Shown: positions 23,534 through 32,211 of the stretch, piece after piece | How positions within the stretch are numbered: position 1 is the stretch's first letter | How the letters are laid out: every line of letters starts with the position of its first letter | NCBI GenBank assembly: GCA_030065855.1 | Contig: JASJCT010000088.1 | Location: forward strand, 1 to 32,211 | DNA from: Myxococcota bacterium | GTDB lineage: Bacteria > Myxococcota_A > Polyangia > JAAYKL01 | Direction of reading: 5' to 3' | Length of the DNA stretch: 32,211 bases | Program-made: the position numbers and the translations under genes | The notes under the pieces: generated by a model | What the model was told of the DNA's origin: nothing | The model's database searches: none | Seen by the model: only the letters and a program-made list of their open reading frames with translations

Positions 23534-24355
23534 ATGCGTATCGCCTTGGTTCAACAACGTGCATCGGACAATCAGCAGGAAAACATCGAACGCGGGTTAG
23601 GTGCCTTGGAGAAAGCCGCTTCTGAGGGCGCTGAGCTCGTCTGTTTTGCCGAGCTCGCGTTTGATAAGTTTTATCCCCAGTACCCCGCTAAACCCGGGTT
23701 TGAAGATCTGGCTCAACCCATCCCCGGACCCATCACAGACGCGTTTATCGAGGCGGCGAAACGTCTAAAAACTGTAGTGATTCTCAACCTTTTCGAACGA
23801 GATGGGGGTCGGTGCTACGATACCTCCCCTGTTATCGACGCAGACGGCACGCTGGTTGGAAAAACCCGCATGGTGCACATCACGGAATATACCTGTTTTC
23901 ACGAGCAGGGGTATTACACCCCAGGGGATACGGGCGCGCCCGTGTTCGACACGGCCGTGGGACGCATCGGCGTGGCCATTTGCTATGATCGCCACTATCC
24001 TGAATACCTGCGCGCCCTGGCACTCAATAACGCCGACCTCGTGGTCATACCTCAGGCAGGCGCAGTTGGTGAGTGGCCCGACGGGGTCTACGAGGCAGAG
24101 CTTCAAGTGGCAGCCTTTCAAAACGGGTTTTTTACTGCCCTGTGCAACCGGGTCGGTATCGAAGACCAGCTCACATTTGCCGGAGCATCCTTTGTCTGTG
24201 CCCCTGACGGGCGGATCATGGCACAGGCCGGTAGCGATGTTGAGCAACTCCTCTTTGCCGATATTGATCTCCAGGAGGTCAAAGCGTCCTTTGCCAGGCG
24301 CCGCTTTTTAAAAGACCGACGTCCCAACCTCTATGCGAATTGGCTGGCCCGGTAA
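23534..24355 (+). CDS. nitrilase-superfamily amidase, N-carbamoylputrescine amidase-like
   Basis: 273 residues. The nitrilase catalytic triad is clear: Glu40 in CFAELAF, Lys110 in VGKTRMVHI and Cys150 in VAICYDRHYPEYLRAL, with a supporting Glu124 in CFHEQGYYTPGDTG. The GDTGAPVFDTAVGRIGVAICYD stretch and the late QNGFFTALCNRVG resemble the AguB / beta-ureidopropionase branch, which hydrolyses N-carbamoyl amines to the amine, CO2 and ammonia. The substrate might be N-carbamoylputrescine in polyamine synthesis, but no agmatine deiminase gene is nearby. Soluble, cytoplasmic. Followed by a hairpin that starts in its last codons. Confidence 0.9.
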   Translation: MRIALVQQRASDNQQENIERGLGALEKAASEGAELVCFAELAFDKFYPQYPAKPGFEDLAQPIPGPITDAFIEAAKRLKTVVILNLFERDGGRCYDTSPVIDADGTLVGKTRMVHITEYTCFHEQGYYTPGDTGAPVFDTAVGRIGVAICYDRHYPEYLRALALNNADLVVIPQAGAVGEWPDGVYEAELQVAAFQNGFFTALCNRVGIEDQLTFAGASFVCAPDGRIMAQAGSDVEQLLFADIDLQEVKASFARRRFLKDRRPNLYANWLAR

Positions 24356-24378
24356 CCGTCCTTCCCACCGGGCCCTTT
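24346..24378 (+). terminator. intrinsic terminator overlapping the amidase stop
   Basis: GGCCCGGT (24346-24353) pairs perfectly with ACCGGGCC (24367-24374). The 13-nt loop contains the rest of the stop codon, and CTTTGTTT follows. The 8-bp GC-rich stem with a T-rich tail fits a rho-independent terminator. Confidence 0.6.
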
Positions 24379-24423
24379 GTTTGACCGATAACAAAATTGA
24401 TTCATAAATTATTGTAGTCCGTC

Positions 24424-24443
24424 ATTCTCGCGCAGGCGGGAAT
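24424..24443. repeat. dRS3-like dispersed repeat
   Basis: ATTCTC-N8-GGGAAT, with context TCATTCTCGCGCAGGCGGGA then ATCCAG, is one base from the ATTCCC-N8-GGGAAT core known as dRS3 in Neisseria and common in other proteobacterial intergenic DNA. It can fold into an 8-bp stem with one wobble and a 4-nt loop. Confidence 0.6.
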
Positions 24444-24513
24444 CCAGGGCCAGTGCTCTTAAATAGCGCTTAGTATGCTTAGTCTGAAAAAACGTAGGAA
24501 CAGATCTCTTTGT

Positions 24514-24519
24514 GGAGGG
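24514..24519 (+). promoter_or_regulatory. Shine-Dalgarno fixing the TPR gene start
   Basis: GGAGGG is 7 nt before the ATG at 24527. A GTG at 24512 in the same frame overlaps this site and is therefore unlikely to be the start. Confidence 0.75.
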
Positions 24520-24526
24520 CAGGATA

Positions 24527-27500
24527 ATGGCAACAGAGGAACGCAATGGGACACACGGCCTCGACCCGGAGTTTGAAGCGGCCATTCAATCGGTCAACGA
24601 CGCCCCCGAGAACGTGGCAGCTTGGGAGTACCTGGAACACCTCGCCGAAACCCAACAGCGTCAAGAAGACGCGGCAAAGACCTACCTAGACGCAATATCT
24701 GCCAAGCCACCTGCGGGTATTCGGGAAGCGCTCTTCGAAGGGGCCTTGCGCTACTACGACGAGTGGTTCGGGGACGATGCCCAGGCAATGAACCAGGTCC
24801 TCTCAAAAATCATCGATGTCGACCCCAAGGCCCAATGGGCATTTGATCGCTTGGTCGTCATACTCTCTGCAGCTGAGCAGTGGGATGCACTCTTAACAGC
24901 CCACGATCGGGCGCTCGAACGGATTCGGGATCCCAAGCGCCGGACGAAACTCCTGGACGAAGCCGCTCACGTGGCCAGGGATTTTGCCGGCGATCCAGAC
25001 CGGGCGGCGACCTACATGCTGGAGCACCTGGACCTGGACCTCTCCAACCACCAGCTGGCCGCCTCTACCCAGCGCCTGCTCGAACGCCAGGAAAAATGGC
25101 AGGAGCTCATCGACCTCTGGCGAAAGCGGGCCACCGCGGTCTCGACCAAGGAAGCGCGGGCCCTGCGCATTCAAGTGGCCAGATGTTGCCTAGATAACCT
25201 AAACGACCCAGACCAGGCCTTGGCCGAGCTCAGTGCCCTGCTCGACGAAACCCCTGGCGATATGGCGGTGTGTCAGGAGCTCGAACGCCTCCTCTCGGCC
25301 GAATCCACCACCCCTGCCGTAAAGCTCACGACCCTCGGCAAACTGACCGCCAATTACGACGCAGCCAAACACCCGGAGCTGGCTGTTGCCGCCATTGAAC
25401 GGGCCATTGGGGATATGCCCGATCCCAAAAAGCGCGATCTCTATCGGGAAGCTGGTATGCGGTTCGCCACCCTCGGCCAGGACGCCGATGCCATGCGATG
25501 CTACGCCGAGCTCCTCGCTATCGAACCAACCGATCTGGAGGCGCGAAAGCAACTCCGCCACTTGGCGGTGCGATCCAAACAGCAGCGCCCCAGGGCCGAA
25601 GCATTGGTTCGCGCGGCAGACGTCTGTGAGGAATCTGCACAGCAAGTGGCCCTGTTGATGGAAGCGGCCAATTTGTACTGGGATGCGCTCGAAGATCCCA
25701 ACACAGCCATTGATCTGTTCTCGCGCGTCCTCGCCACACCTGACGTGGATCAAGCCGTGGCCCTCTCGGCAGCCCATAATCTCAATGAACTTCACAAAGC
25801 CCAAAATCGCGGTCAGGAGCGCCTCGAGGTGCTCGAGCAGCTGGCTGTGCTCGAAAGAACCGCCGAGGTCCAAAGGGCCGTCCTTGGAGAAGCAGCGCGT
25901 CTGGCAACGGCGCTCGATAACCCAGATAGGGCCCTCGGGCATTGGGCCACGCGATTGGAAACCGACCGCAGTGACATCGAAGCCCTGAACGCGTCGGTGG
26001 ACCTGCTCGAGCAGCTGGAGCGATGGGACGCGCTCGTCGACATCTTAAAGCAACGGGCCGCACTAAATGCCAAAGTGGCCTTGCACCGCATGGATCTCGT
26101 GCGGATCGCCACCATCCAAGCCGATCGCCTGGGGGATACGACAGCAGCTATAGAAACCTGGTTTAGCATTCTCGAGGCATTCGGTCCTGACAGGGATGTG
26201 CTCGAACAGCTGGACCAACTGCTGGCCGCGGCAGGTCAGTGGGAACGGCTCGCCCAAGTGTTCGAAACTGCGGTCGGCGACGATCATTTGCTCTCGGCTT
26301 CCCACCTCAGCCGGCTCGGGCACATCCACCAGCACGAACTCAAAAATGCCGATCCAGCCGTGGATTTTTACGCGCGTTCGCTCAAGCTAAACCCGAGCGA
26401 TGCCACCGCGAGGAGCGGCCTTACAGCTCTCTGTACGGCGGATGGGGTTGCCAAACAAGCGACCGAGGCACTCGCGACTGCCTACACCGCCACAGAGGAC
26501 TGGCAGCTGCTCATCGATCTTCTCGAACCGAGACTCGACGTGGCCCCGGACAACTGGTCCCGGGCCAACATCCTCGCCCAAACCGCTGAGCTGCAAGAGC
26601 GGGAGAGCAAGAATCTCTTAGGTGCCCTCGCATCCATTACCCGCGCCTTTGGTCTAGCCCCGGAAAACGAGCAGTTAGAGCGGGAAATCGAACGACTTGC
26701 GCTCGAGGCTGACAAGTGGTCCATCGCAGCCATTGCCTATGCAGAAGGGGCGCGGGCCATACCCCATCTGCCATCGCGGAGCGCCCATCTCCACCTGCGG
26801 TCCGCCAGTATCTATGCCGATCGGTTGGATGATATTCCAGGTGCCATCGCAGCGGTGGGCAGGGTGTTGGAAGGGGATCCGAATCACCTGCCAGCCCTTT
26901 GGCGCCTGGCCGACCTCGAGCGGATGGTCAAAGCCCCGTCCCTCGCGACCACCCTTTGTCGCATCGACGCCCTCGTCGATCAGGACCTGGACCCGCTCCG
27001 AGAGGCCTGCGATCTATCCCTGGCGTCGGACCAGAGTTACGAAGCAAAGCGATCCCCGGTCATTCGGCTCTTTCAAAAAGCAGCCCGACTTTGGGAACGC
27101 GGCGGCGCCTTAACCGGGGAGGCGGCCCACCCATTGTGCGCCAAGTGGGCCATCGATACCCTGAGGTCCATGGATGCCGATGCCGGCCGTCCGGATCGCA
27201 CGGTGCCCCTCCTGTTAAGTGCTGCCCGACTGCCATTTGACCCGGAAGTCGTGCGTGATCTGCGCTTGGTTGCTGCCGAAATTCTGGCCGGCAAAGGAAA
27301 TCGCGCCCAAGCTATCGACGTGTACCGCGATGTCCTGAGCGACCGTCCCGGCGATGTGCACGTTATTCAACAGCTGATAACGCTAACAAAACGGGAGGGC
27401 CGGGTGCTCGAACACCTCGCCCTCCTCAAACAGGAGTTGGAGCTAACAGAAACGGTAGACGAGCGCCTGCCACTGCGCCTGGAAATCGCCCGGCTCGTCA

Positions 27501-30500
27501 GTGCCATACAGGGAGAAAACGAGCGCTTTCATACCCTTCGGGCAAATCTAGAGGAGACACCGGGACACGCGTCATCCATCGCAGCCCTCAGTACCCTGCT
27601 CGATGAGCGGGTGTCATATTCAGATGCGATCGACCTCTTGACGGATCAGGCGCAGAAATTAGAGGAGCAGGGGGACAAATCCGGCGCTGCGGCGCTTTGG
27701 AATATGGTCGCATCCTTAAGTGAAGTGCAATTTAATGACACCGAAAGAGCCAGCCACGCCTATACCCGGGTGGTGGCACTCGACTGTACGAATGGGGCGC
27801 TGGACGCCCTGTCTCGCTTGGCAGTAGCCCGCGGCGCCCTGCCAGAGGCGATCACCTGGCTCAAGAGACGCCTGATCGACACCCAGGAAGCAGAGGATCG
27901 CATCTCGGTCATGCTGAAGCTGGCAAAGGTTCAACTTCGGGCGTCCGAGCGAGAGCGGGCCATCGACACACTCACCACCGCGTTCGAGGATGCGCCGCGA
28001 AACCCCGAAGTACGCCGACTCCTGATATTGCAGTACCGCACCGGCAAACAGTGGGAACCGCTCGCCAATACCCTGTCTACCGCGGCCATGCACATCGAAG
28101 ATCCGGCTACCATCGCTGCGTATGCCCGCGAGGCAAAGGAGATATATCACAGCCGCCTGGATCGGCCCGATCTTGCAGTGGCAGTGCTGAGACGTGCGCT
28201 CGAGTACGATCCGACAAACCGCGACATGCGAAGCGCACTGGCCGAAGGACTGCGCGTCATAGGAGAGCTGGATGAAGCACAATCGATTGCAGACGGCCTT
28301 CTCGAGGACTTTGGCCGGAGGCGATCCCTAGAGCGGGCGTCTGTTCATTTGCTGCGGGCCCGCATCGCCCGAGGTCGGGGGGATACGCAGGCTGCGGTGG
28401 ATGAGCTGCTGACCGCGTCTGCCATGGACAGCCAAAACATAGAGCTATGGCAGCTGCTCGCCACACTGGCACGGGAAACAGGAGAGCTCGACAAAGCCGA
28501 ACGCGCATTTCGCACCCTGCTGCTCATCCTCCGCCGGGGCACCCCAGAGGACCGGGCCGACGCGGGCATGGGCCCAAGCGAGGTCTTCATGGAGCTGAGC
28601 CAGATAGCGGCCGAAAGTGGCCGTGGCGATCAGGCTGAGGAGCTCTGCGAATCGGCTTTCGAAGTGTTGTCTACGAACCAGGTGGAGGCAAAGCGATTTA
28701 CCGAAAAGCTCCTCGAATGGCAACGGCCCGACTTGGTAGAGCGGGCCATCGAGGCTCGGTTGGCCCAAACGACAAAACCCAACAAACGGGGGGCGATTCT
28801 GAACGAACTCGCCGACTTTTTAGCCGGCCCCTTGGATCGCCCGGAGGATGCGTTCAAAAAGAGAATCGAGGCGCTTGATGAGGATCCCGGATCTCCGGTG
28901 ATCCACGACGCAGCATATGCCGCAGCGAGCGAAACAGATGATGTCGACGCATATCTCGACAAGGTGACATCGCTCCTCAGCGGGATGCGGCGAGGCGCAG
29001 ATGCACACACCCGCTGCGAGCTCCTCTTGAGGCTGTGCACGGGAATGGAGCGGGATAAAAAGGATCTAGATGCTGCGCGCACCCATTACCTGGCAGCCGA
29101 GGAGACCGGGGTTCGAGAGGTCGATGTCTGGAAAGTCGGCGTGCGCATTGCAGCCGCGCTCAACGATACGGACGAGCAAACGAGGCTATTGACATGCCTG
29201 TCGAGCCTGGGTGAGGAGGATGTGGCGTCAGAGACCCGCGCAGATGTTTATTACCGATTGGCTGAAATACAACTGGCAGCGGCTGACACGTTGGAAGAAG
29301 GAATGGGGTCGATGGAGATTGCATTGGCTGAAAACCCTCGATACGCCCGGGCCGGCCGGATCCTCTGTCGTGCTTGTGAGGCCCATCCGAATGAGGAGTC
29401 CTTACTCGCCCTCTACGAAAGCGTGGCCCAAAAATCCGGAGATCCAAAGGTGATGCTCGACGCATACGAGCGCCGCGCCTCCTGCGCAGACACCACGCCC
29501 GATCAGATCCGCGAAGGCATCGACATCGCACTTGAGCTGGAGGAAATGGAGCGGGCCGAAGTGCTGATGGAACGGGCCGTCGAATTGAGCGCTGATCTCA
29601 TTGACGGGATGGCCTATGTCCCGTGGGCCCTGCTCGGGCTTGCGCGCGTGCGAATGGCCGCCCAAGACCTGTCCGGTGCCGTGAAATGGGCTGCTGAAGC
29701 CGCACATGTGGCAGATCCAAAAGACGTATTCGACCTGGTGCGCGAGTTGACAGATCCTCAGGCGGTTTCTGAAGAAGATCTCCTGGTGGCCACGGAACTC
29801 TATCAGCAGCTGTTTGATCGGGATCCCTGCGTACGCGAGGTCTGGGAACCGCTGGCCGAAATGTACGCCCGGCTCGAGGACTATGATCACCTAGATTTTC
29901 TGTTTAAGAAGGCCCGGGATAATGTCAAAGATGGAAGCGATCAGCGCGCGCTCGGGCTCAAACAGGCGGAACTTTTCCTGGCCATACCCGGGCGTGAAGC
30001 CGAGGCGGTGGAGGTCTTAAGGCATATCCTCGCCGAGGACCCCACTAATCAAATCGCCCTAATGGTCCTGGTCAATCATTTGGAAAACGCAAAAAAATAC
30101 GGTGAGTTGCGAGATCTATTGGACAGCCAGCTCGCCGCAGCATTGGATAGGGGGGATAGTGATGGGATTCGATCGGCCGCCCTTGCTTTGGGCGACCACC
30201 TCGGGCGCCATCAGCCGGATCAAGCGGCCGACGTTTTTCGGACCGCGCTCGATCATATGCCCGACGATAAGGAACTGCTCGAAAACCTCCTGGCCAACTT
30301 GAAGACCGACGACCATCGGGAAGAGCGCGTGCACATTCTAGAGAGGATGATAGGGGTTTATCCAAATGATCAGCTGGCGCCACTGGTGATGGAGGCGGCA
30401 GATATCTTTGAATCCATGGGAGATGAAGCTGGACAGCTGCGCATCTTGGACGTGGGCTTCTTCAAGGTACCGACCAATGGGGACATCCGGGAACGGCTTA

Positions 30501-31987
30501 CTAAAATTTTCCGCGACCAGGGAAACCACACCGGGCTCTGCGAGATGCTGGTCAGGGCGGCAGATACCCAGACAGACGAGAACGCCAAAATCACAATGCT
30601 AAGGGAAGCTGCAGCAATTGCGAAGGACCAGCTGGCAGATCCCAATGCCGCTGCAACCCTCTTCAGTCGCATCATCGACCTAGATCCCGGGAACCTAGAA
30701 CACGCACTCGACCTGGCCCGAACCCAGGCTACGGCGAATGATCAAGAGGCAGCTATCAAAACCCTGGATCCACTCCTTACAGAAGATGTGGATCAGGACA
30801 TTCGCGTCAGCGCCCTTAAGATGCGTGCGGCAATATATCGAGAAATAGGCGATACCGAGAAGGTGCTTTCAGATTTGGAGACCGCGTTCTCATTGGACCC
30901 GACCAGCGTATCAAGCGACTTCGAGGCCACGTTGCGAGAACTGCGAGACGCAGCGGCTGCCAATGGAGATGCAGATGGAGAGCGGAAGGCAGCACTGCGC
31001 CTGGCCGATGTCTTGATCGTGCAGGAGGACGGGGAAGGGGCTCGTCAAATACTCGACGCTTGGGTCGGGAAAGACCCCCATGACCGGGATATGCTGAATC
31101 GGCTGATAGCGCTGCACAAAACCCTGGATAACTGGCACGAAGTCGCAAAGATATGCCTCACCCTGGTGGAAATCGAACAGGGAGACAAACAGGCTGAGGC
31201 TGCGACCGAGTTGGCGGCGGCCTGCCAAAAAGGGGACGTGCCAGAAACCGCACTTTCGACCCTTGAGCGTGCATTTGAAACCCAACCTGAAAACACCCAA
31301 ATGCGCGATGCACTGTACGCCATGTACGATCACTCCGGTGCGTATACAAAACTTGCGGCGCTTCTTCTCGAGGACGCCCAAGTTTGCGAAGACGACGAGG
31401 AAAAAGCCGAGCTTCTCTGTCGTGCGGGCACCCTGTTTCTTACTGTGGATGACATTGTCACGGCCGAATCTGTCTTGGGTCAGGCGCTGGCCCTCCGGCC
31501 TGGGGATATTCCCACCATAATCGCCCTTGTCGACGTCCATCTCGAGTGCGATGAAGTGGACGCGGCAGAAGCGCTCTTGGAAAAGGGACTCGCGACCTGC
31601 AAAGACCAAAAGGATCCCCACCTTGCCACCTTGCAGCAGCGGCGAGCGCGCGTGGCGAGGCGAAAAGAAGACACCGAGACCGAGCTCAAGTGGTTGAAAA
31701 CTGCCGCCCTCAACGACCGCAGCAACGGTTGGATCGTCATGGAGCTCGTGGAACGGGCTGAGGCCCTCGAAGAGTGGGAAATGGCTATCTGGGGACTGAA
31801 GACCATTGCCCTGATGAAAACAGAAAGCCCTCTCACCAAGGCCCAGGTTTTCCTCAGGCAGGCCAAGATATTCCTACTTCGCGGAGACAAGAAAAGGGCC
31901 ATGCTGTTTGCGCGCCAGGCTTACCAGGAAGACCCAGAGAACGACGAAACCACCCGGGTACTAGACGATCTAGGTCTATCGTACTAA
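24527..31987 (+). CDS. giant TPR-solenoid protein (2486 residues)
   Basis: No signal peptide or membrane segment is visible, so it is probably cytoplasmic. From about residue 15 to the end it is an almost uninterrupted helical array. Modules of about 70-105 residues begin with W-x2-L (for example KWQELIDLWRKRA, RWDALVDILKQRA, QWERLAQVFETAV, DWQLLIDLLEPRL), continue with an L-x-R-x-A helix pair and end in the TPR phrase DPxxAxxxYxxxLxxxP. I see no enzymatic domain. Composition is acidic and rich in Ala, Leu, Glu and Asp, with few Met and Cys. Similar giant TPR proteins occur in Myxococcota, where AgmK/GltI serves gliding motility; the module style is alike, but no other motility gene is here, so the link is weak. 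It probably binds many partners or forms a scaffold. It runs divergently from the Bat operon. Confidence 0.9.
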   Translation: MATEERNGTHGLDPEFEAAIQSVNDAPENVAAWEYLEHLAETQQRQEDAAKTYLDAISAKPPAGIREALFEGALRYYDEWFGDDAQAMNQVLSKIIDVDPKAQWAFDRLVVILSAAEQWDALLTAHDRALERIRDPKRRTKLLDEAAHVARDFAGDPDRAATYMLEHLDLDLSNHQLAASTQRLLERQEKWQELIDLWRKRATAVSTKEARALRIQVARCCLDNLNDPDQALAELSALLDETPGDMAVCQELERLLSAESTTPAVKLTTLGKLTANYDAAKHPELAVAAIERAIGDMPDPKKRDLYREAGMRFATLGQDADAMRCYAELLAIEPTDLEARKQLRHLAVRSKQQRPRAEALVRAADVCEESAQQVALLMEAANLYWDALEDPNTAIDLFSRVLATPDVDQAVALSAAHNLNELHKAQNRGQERLEVLEQLAVLERTAEVQRAVLGEAARLATALDNPDRALGHWATRLETDRSDIEALNASVDLLEQLERWDALVDILKQRAALNAKVALHRMDLVRIATIQADRLGDTTAAIETWFSILEAFGPDRDVLEQLDQLLAAAGQWERLAQVFETAVGDDHLLSASHLSRLGHIHQHELKNADPAVDFYARSLKLNPSDATARSGLTALCTADGVAKQATEALATAYTATEDWQLLIDLLEPRLDVAPDNWSRANILAQTAELQERESKNLLGALASITRAFGLAPENEQLEREIERLALEADKWSIAAIAYAEGARAIPHLPSRSAHLHLRSASIYADRLDDIPGAIAAVGRVLEGDPNHLPALWRLADLERMVKAPSLATTLCRIDALVDQDLDPLREACDLSLASDQSYEAKRSPVIRLFQKAARLWERGGALTGEAAHPLCAKWAIDTLRSMDADAGRPDRTVPLLLSAARLPFDPEVVRDLRLVAAEILAGKGNRAQAIDVYRDVLSDRPGDVHVIQQLITLTKREGRVLEHLALLKQELELTETVDERLPLRLEIARLVSAIQGENERFHTLRANLEETPGHASSIAALSTLLDERVSYSDAIDLLTDQAQKLEEQGDKSGAAALWNMVASLSEVQFNDTERASHAYTRVVALDCTNGALDALSRLAVARGALPEAITWLKRRLIDTQEAEDRISVMLKLAKVQLRASERERAIDTLTTAFEDAPRNPEVRRLLILQYRTGKQWEPLANTLSTAAMHIEDPATIAAYAREAKEIYHSRLDRPDLAVAVLRRALEYDPTNRDMRSALAEGLRVIGELDEAQSIADGLLEDFGRRRSLERASVHLLRARIARGRGDTQAAVDELLTASAMDSQNIELWQLLATLARETGELDKAERAFRTLLLILRRGTPEDRADAGMGPSEVFMELSQIAAESGRGDQAEELCESAFEVLSTNQVEAKRFTEKLLEWQRPDLVERAIEARLAQTTKPNKRGAILNELADFLAGPLDRPEDAFKKRIEALDEDPGSPVIHDAAYAAASETDDVDAYLDKVTSLLSGMRRGADAHTRCELLLRLCTGMERDKKDLDAARTHYLAAEETGVREVDVWKVGVRIAAALNDTDEQTRLLTCLSSLGEEDVASETRADVYYRLAEIQLAAADTLEEGMGSMEIALAENPRYARAGRILCRACEAHPNEESLLALYESVAQKSGDPKVMLDAYERRASCADTTPDQIREGIDIALELEEMERAEVLMERAVELSADLIDGMAYVPWALLGLARVRMAAQDLSGAVKWAAEAAHVADPKDVFDLVRELTDPQAVSEEDLLVATELYQQLFDRDPCVREVWEPLAEMYARLEDYDHLDFLFKKARDNVKDGSDQRALGLKQAELFLAIPGREAEAVEVLRHILAEDPTNQIALMVLVNHLENAKKYGELRDLLDSQLAAALDRGDSDGIRSAALALGDHLGRHQPDQAADVFRTALDHMPDDKELLENLLANLKTDDHREERVHILERMIGVYPNDQLAPLVMEAADIFESMGDEAGQLRILDVGFFKVPTNGDIRERLTKIFRDQGNHTGLCEMLVRAADTQTDENAKITMLREAAAIAKDQLADPNAAATLFSRIIDLDPGNLEHALDLARTQATANDQEAAIKTLDPLLTEDVDQDIRVSALKMRAAIYREIGDTEKVLSDLETAFSLDPTSVSSDFEATLRELRDAAAANGDADGERKAALRLADVLIVQEDGEGARQILDAWVGKDPHDRDMLNRLIALHKTLDNWHEVAKICLTLVEIEQGDKQAEAATELAAACQKGDVPETALSTLERAFETQPENTQMRDALYAMYDHSGAYTKLAALLLEDAQVCEDDEEKAELLCRAGTLFLTVDDIVTAESVLGQALALRPGDIPTIIALVDVHLECDEVDAAEALLEKGLATCKDQKDPHLATLQQRRARVARRKEDTETELKWLKTAALNDRSNGWIVMELVERAEALEEWEMAIWGLKTIALMKTESPLTKAQVFLRQAKIFLLRGDKKRAMLFARQAYQEDPENDETTRVLDDLGLSY

Positions 31988-32040
31988 GTTCCCATTTCAT
32001 TCGTTAACATATACGTGACGAGTAACGGTCGAGGGTTAAA

Positions 32041-32072
32041 AGGGCTTCCGTCAGGGCAGGCCCTCTTTCCTT
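32041..32072 (+). terminator. possible terminator after the TPR gene
   Basis: AGGGC (32041-32045) can pair with GCCCT (32060-32064), or AGGG (32053-32056) with CCCT (32061-32064). CTTTCCTT follows. Both stems are short, so this is only suggestive. Confidence 0.3.
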
Positions 32073-32211
32073 GTAACTGTTTAGCGTTCTGCTGAAAACT
32101 TGTTCAGACACATGGTTTGATGGCACATTCGAGTCATGGCCGTCGACCCTCGAAATGCGCGAATAGCCGAGCTTGAAAAAGAGATAGAGAAGCTCAAGGC
32201 GATTATCGAGA
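32073..32211 (+). mobile_element. possible left end of an IS66-type element
   Basis: The sequence GTAACTGTTTAGCG begins at 32073; IS66-family ends usually start GTAA. It lies about 60 bp ahead of a truncated reading frame whose N-terminus looks like an IS66 TnpC protein. Without the right end and the target duplication this is a suggestion only. Confidence 0.35.
32136..32211 (+). CDS. partial ORF, probable IS66 TnpC N-terminus (cut by window end)
   Basis: From the ATG at 32136 the 25 visible codons read MAVDPRNARIAELEKEIEKL and then KAIIE, a coiled-coil leucine heptad. IS66 transposases have this kind of start, just before a NSSNSSKPPSSD-like region that would lie outside the window. No SD is visible. 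Any other coiled-coil protein is possible. Confidence 0.4.
   Translation, partial: MAVDPRNARIAELEKEIEKLKAIIE

Overview
The window looks like a chromosomal segment from a GC-rich Gram-negative bacterium of the Myxococcota / 'Deltaproteobacteria' type. The reasons are four lipobox-anchored surface lipoproteins with Asp-Ser/Asp-Thr linkers, a complete Bat/MoxR aerotolerance-type operon with periplasmic and inner-membrane parts, and a giant TPR solenoid protein of the kind common in that group. The lineage is inferred from style, with no rRNA or marker gene to prove it.

Layout. 1-387 is repeat-rich non-coding DNA: an 18-bp inverted repeat enclosing a C/G-rich palindromic pair, then a 53-bp tandem repeat. 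388-3843 (minus strand) holds an 8-amino-7-oxononanoate synthase-type enzyme (BioF), a pectinacetylesterase/Notum-type lipoprotein and a Fic-fold protein whose catalytic His is replaced by Phe. 4133-7824 (plus) is a two-gene operon matching MrfA-MrfB of Bacillus (DEAH helicase with a Cys4 C-terminus, then a DEDD exonuclease), joined by an ATGA overlap. 7802-13935 is a lipoprotein island: a probable seven-bladed beta-propeller, a YD-repeat lipoprotein and a PKD-M14 carboxypeptidase-PKD protein. 14104-23090 (minus) is one eight-gene operon, moxR - DUF58 - DUF4381-like - batA - batB - batC - batD - batE, in which every junction after the first overlaps. Divergently, 23534-24355 encodes a nitrilase-superfamily carbamoylputrescine-amidase-like enzyme and 24527-31987 a 2486-residue cytoplasmic TPR protein. 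The right edge seems to enter an IS66-type insertion sequence.

How the genes work together. In the Bat operon, MoxR and the DUF58 protein probably form a chaperone/adaptor pair acting on two membrane VWA proteins (BatA, BatB) and three scaffold proteins (BatC, BatD, BatE), most likely in envelope stress resistance. MrfA and MrfB would act together in excision-type DNA repair. The lipoproteins probably sit on the outer membrane, with low-complexity acidic stalks holding their folded domains away from the surface.

The most unusual signal is a family of short palindromic elements (core CCCCCTTTGAAAAAGGGGG, then AGGGGGATTTTG). One copy is intergenic at the left edge. Three others lie in frame inside conserved genes (mrfA, batC, batE), where they add peptides such as PFEKGGRGDF or PPLTKGGGGI. 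This resembles the protein-coding palindromic elements of Rickettsia. In batE the insert splits the N-terminus ahead of the signal sequence, while the start codon is fixed by a TAATG overlap with batD.
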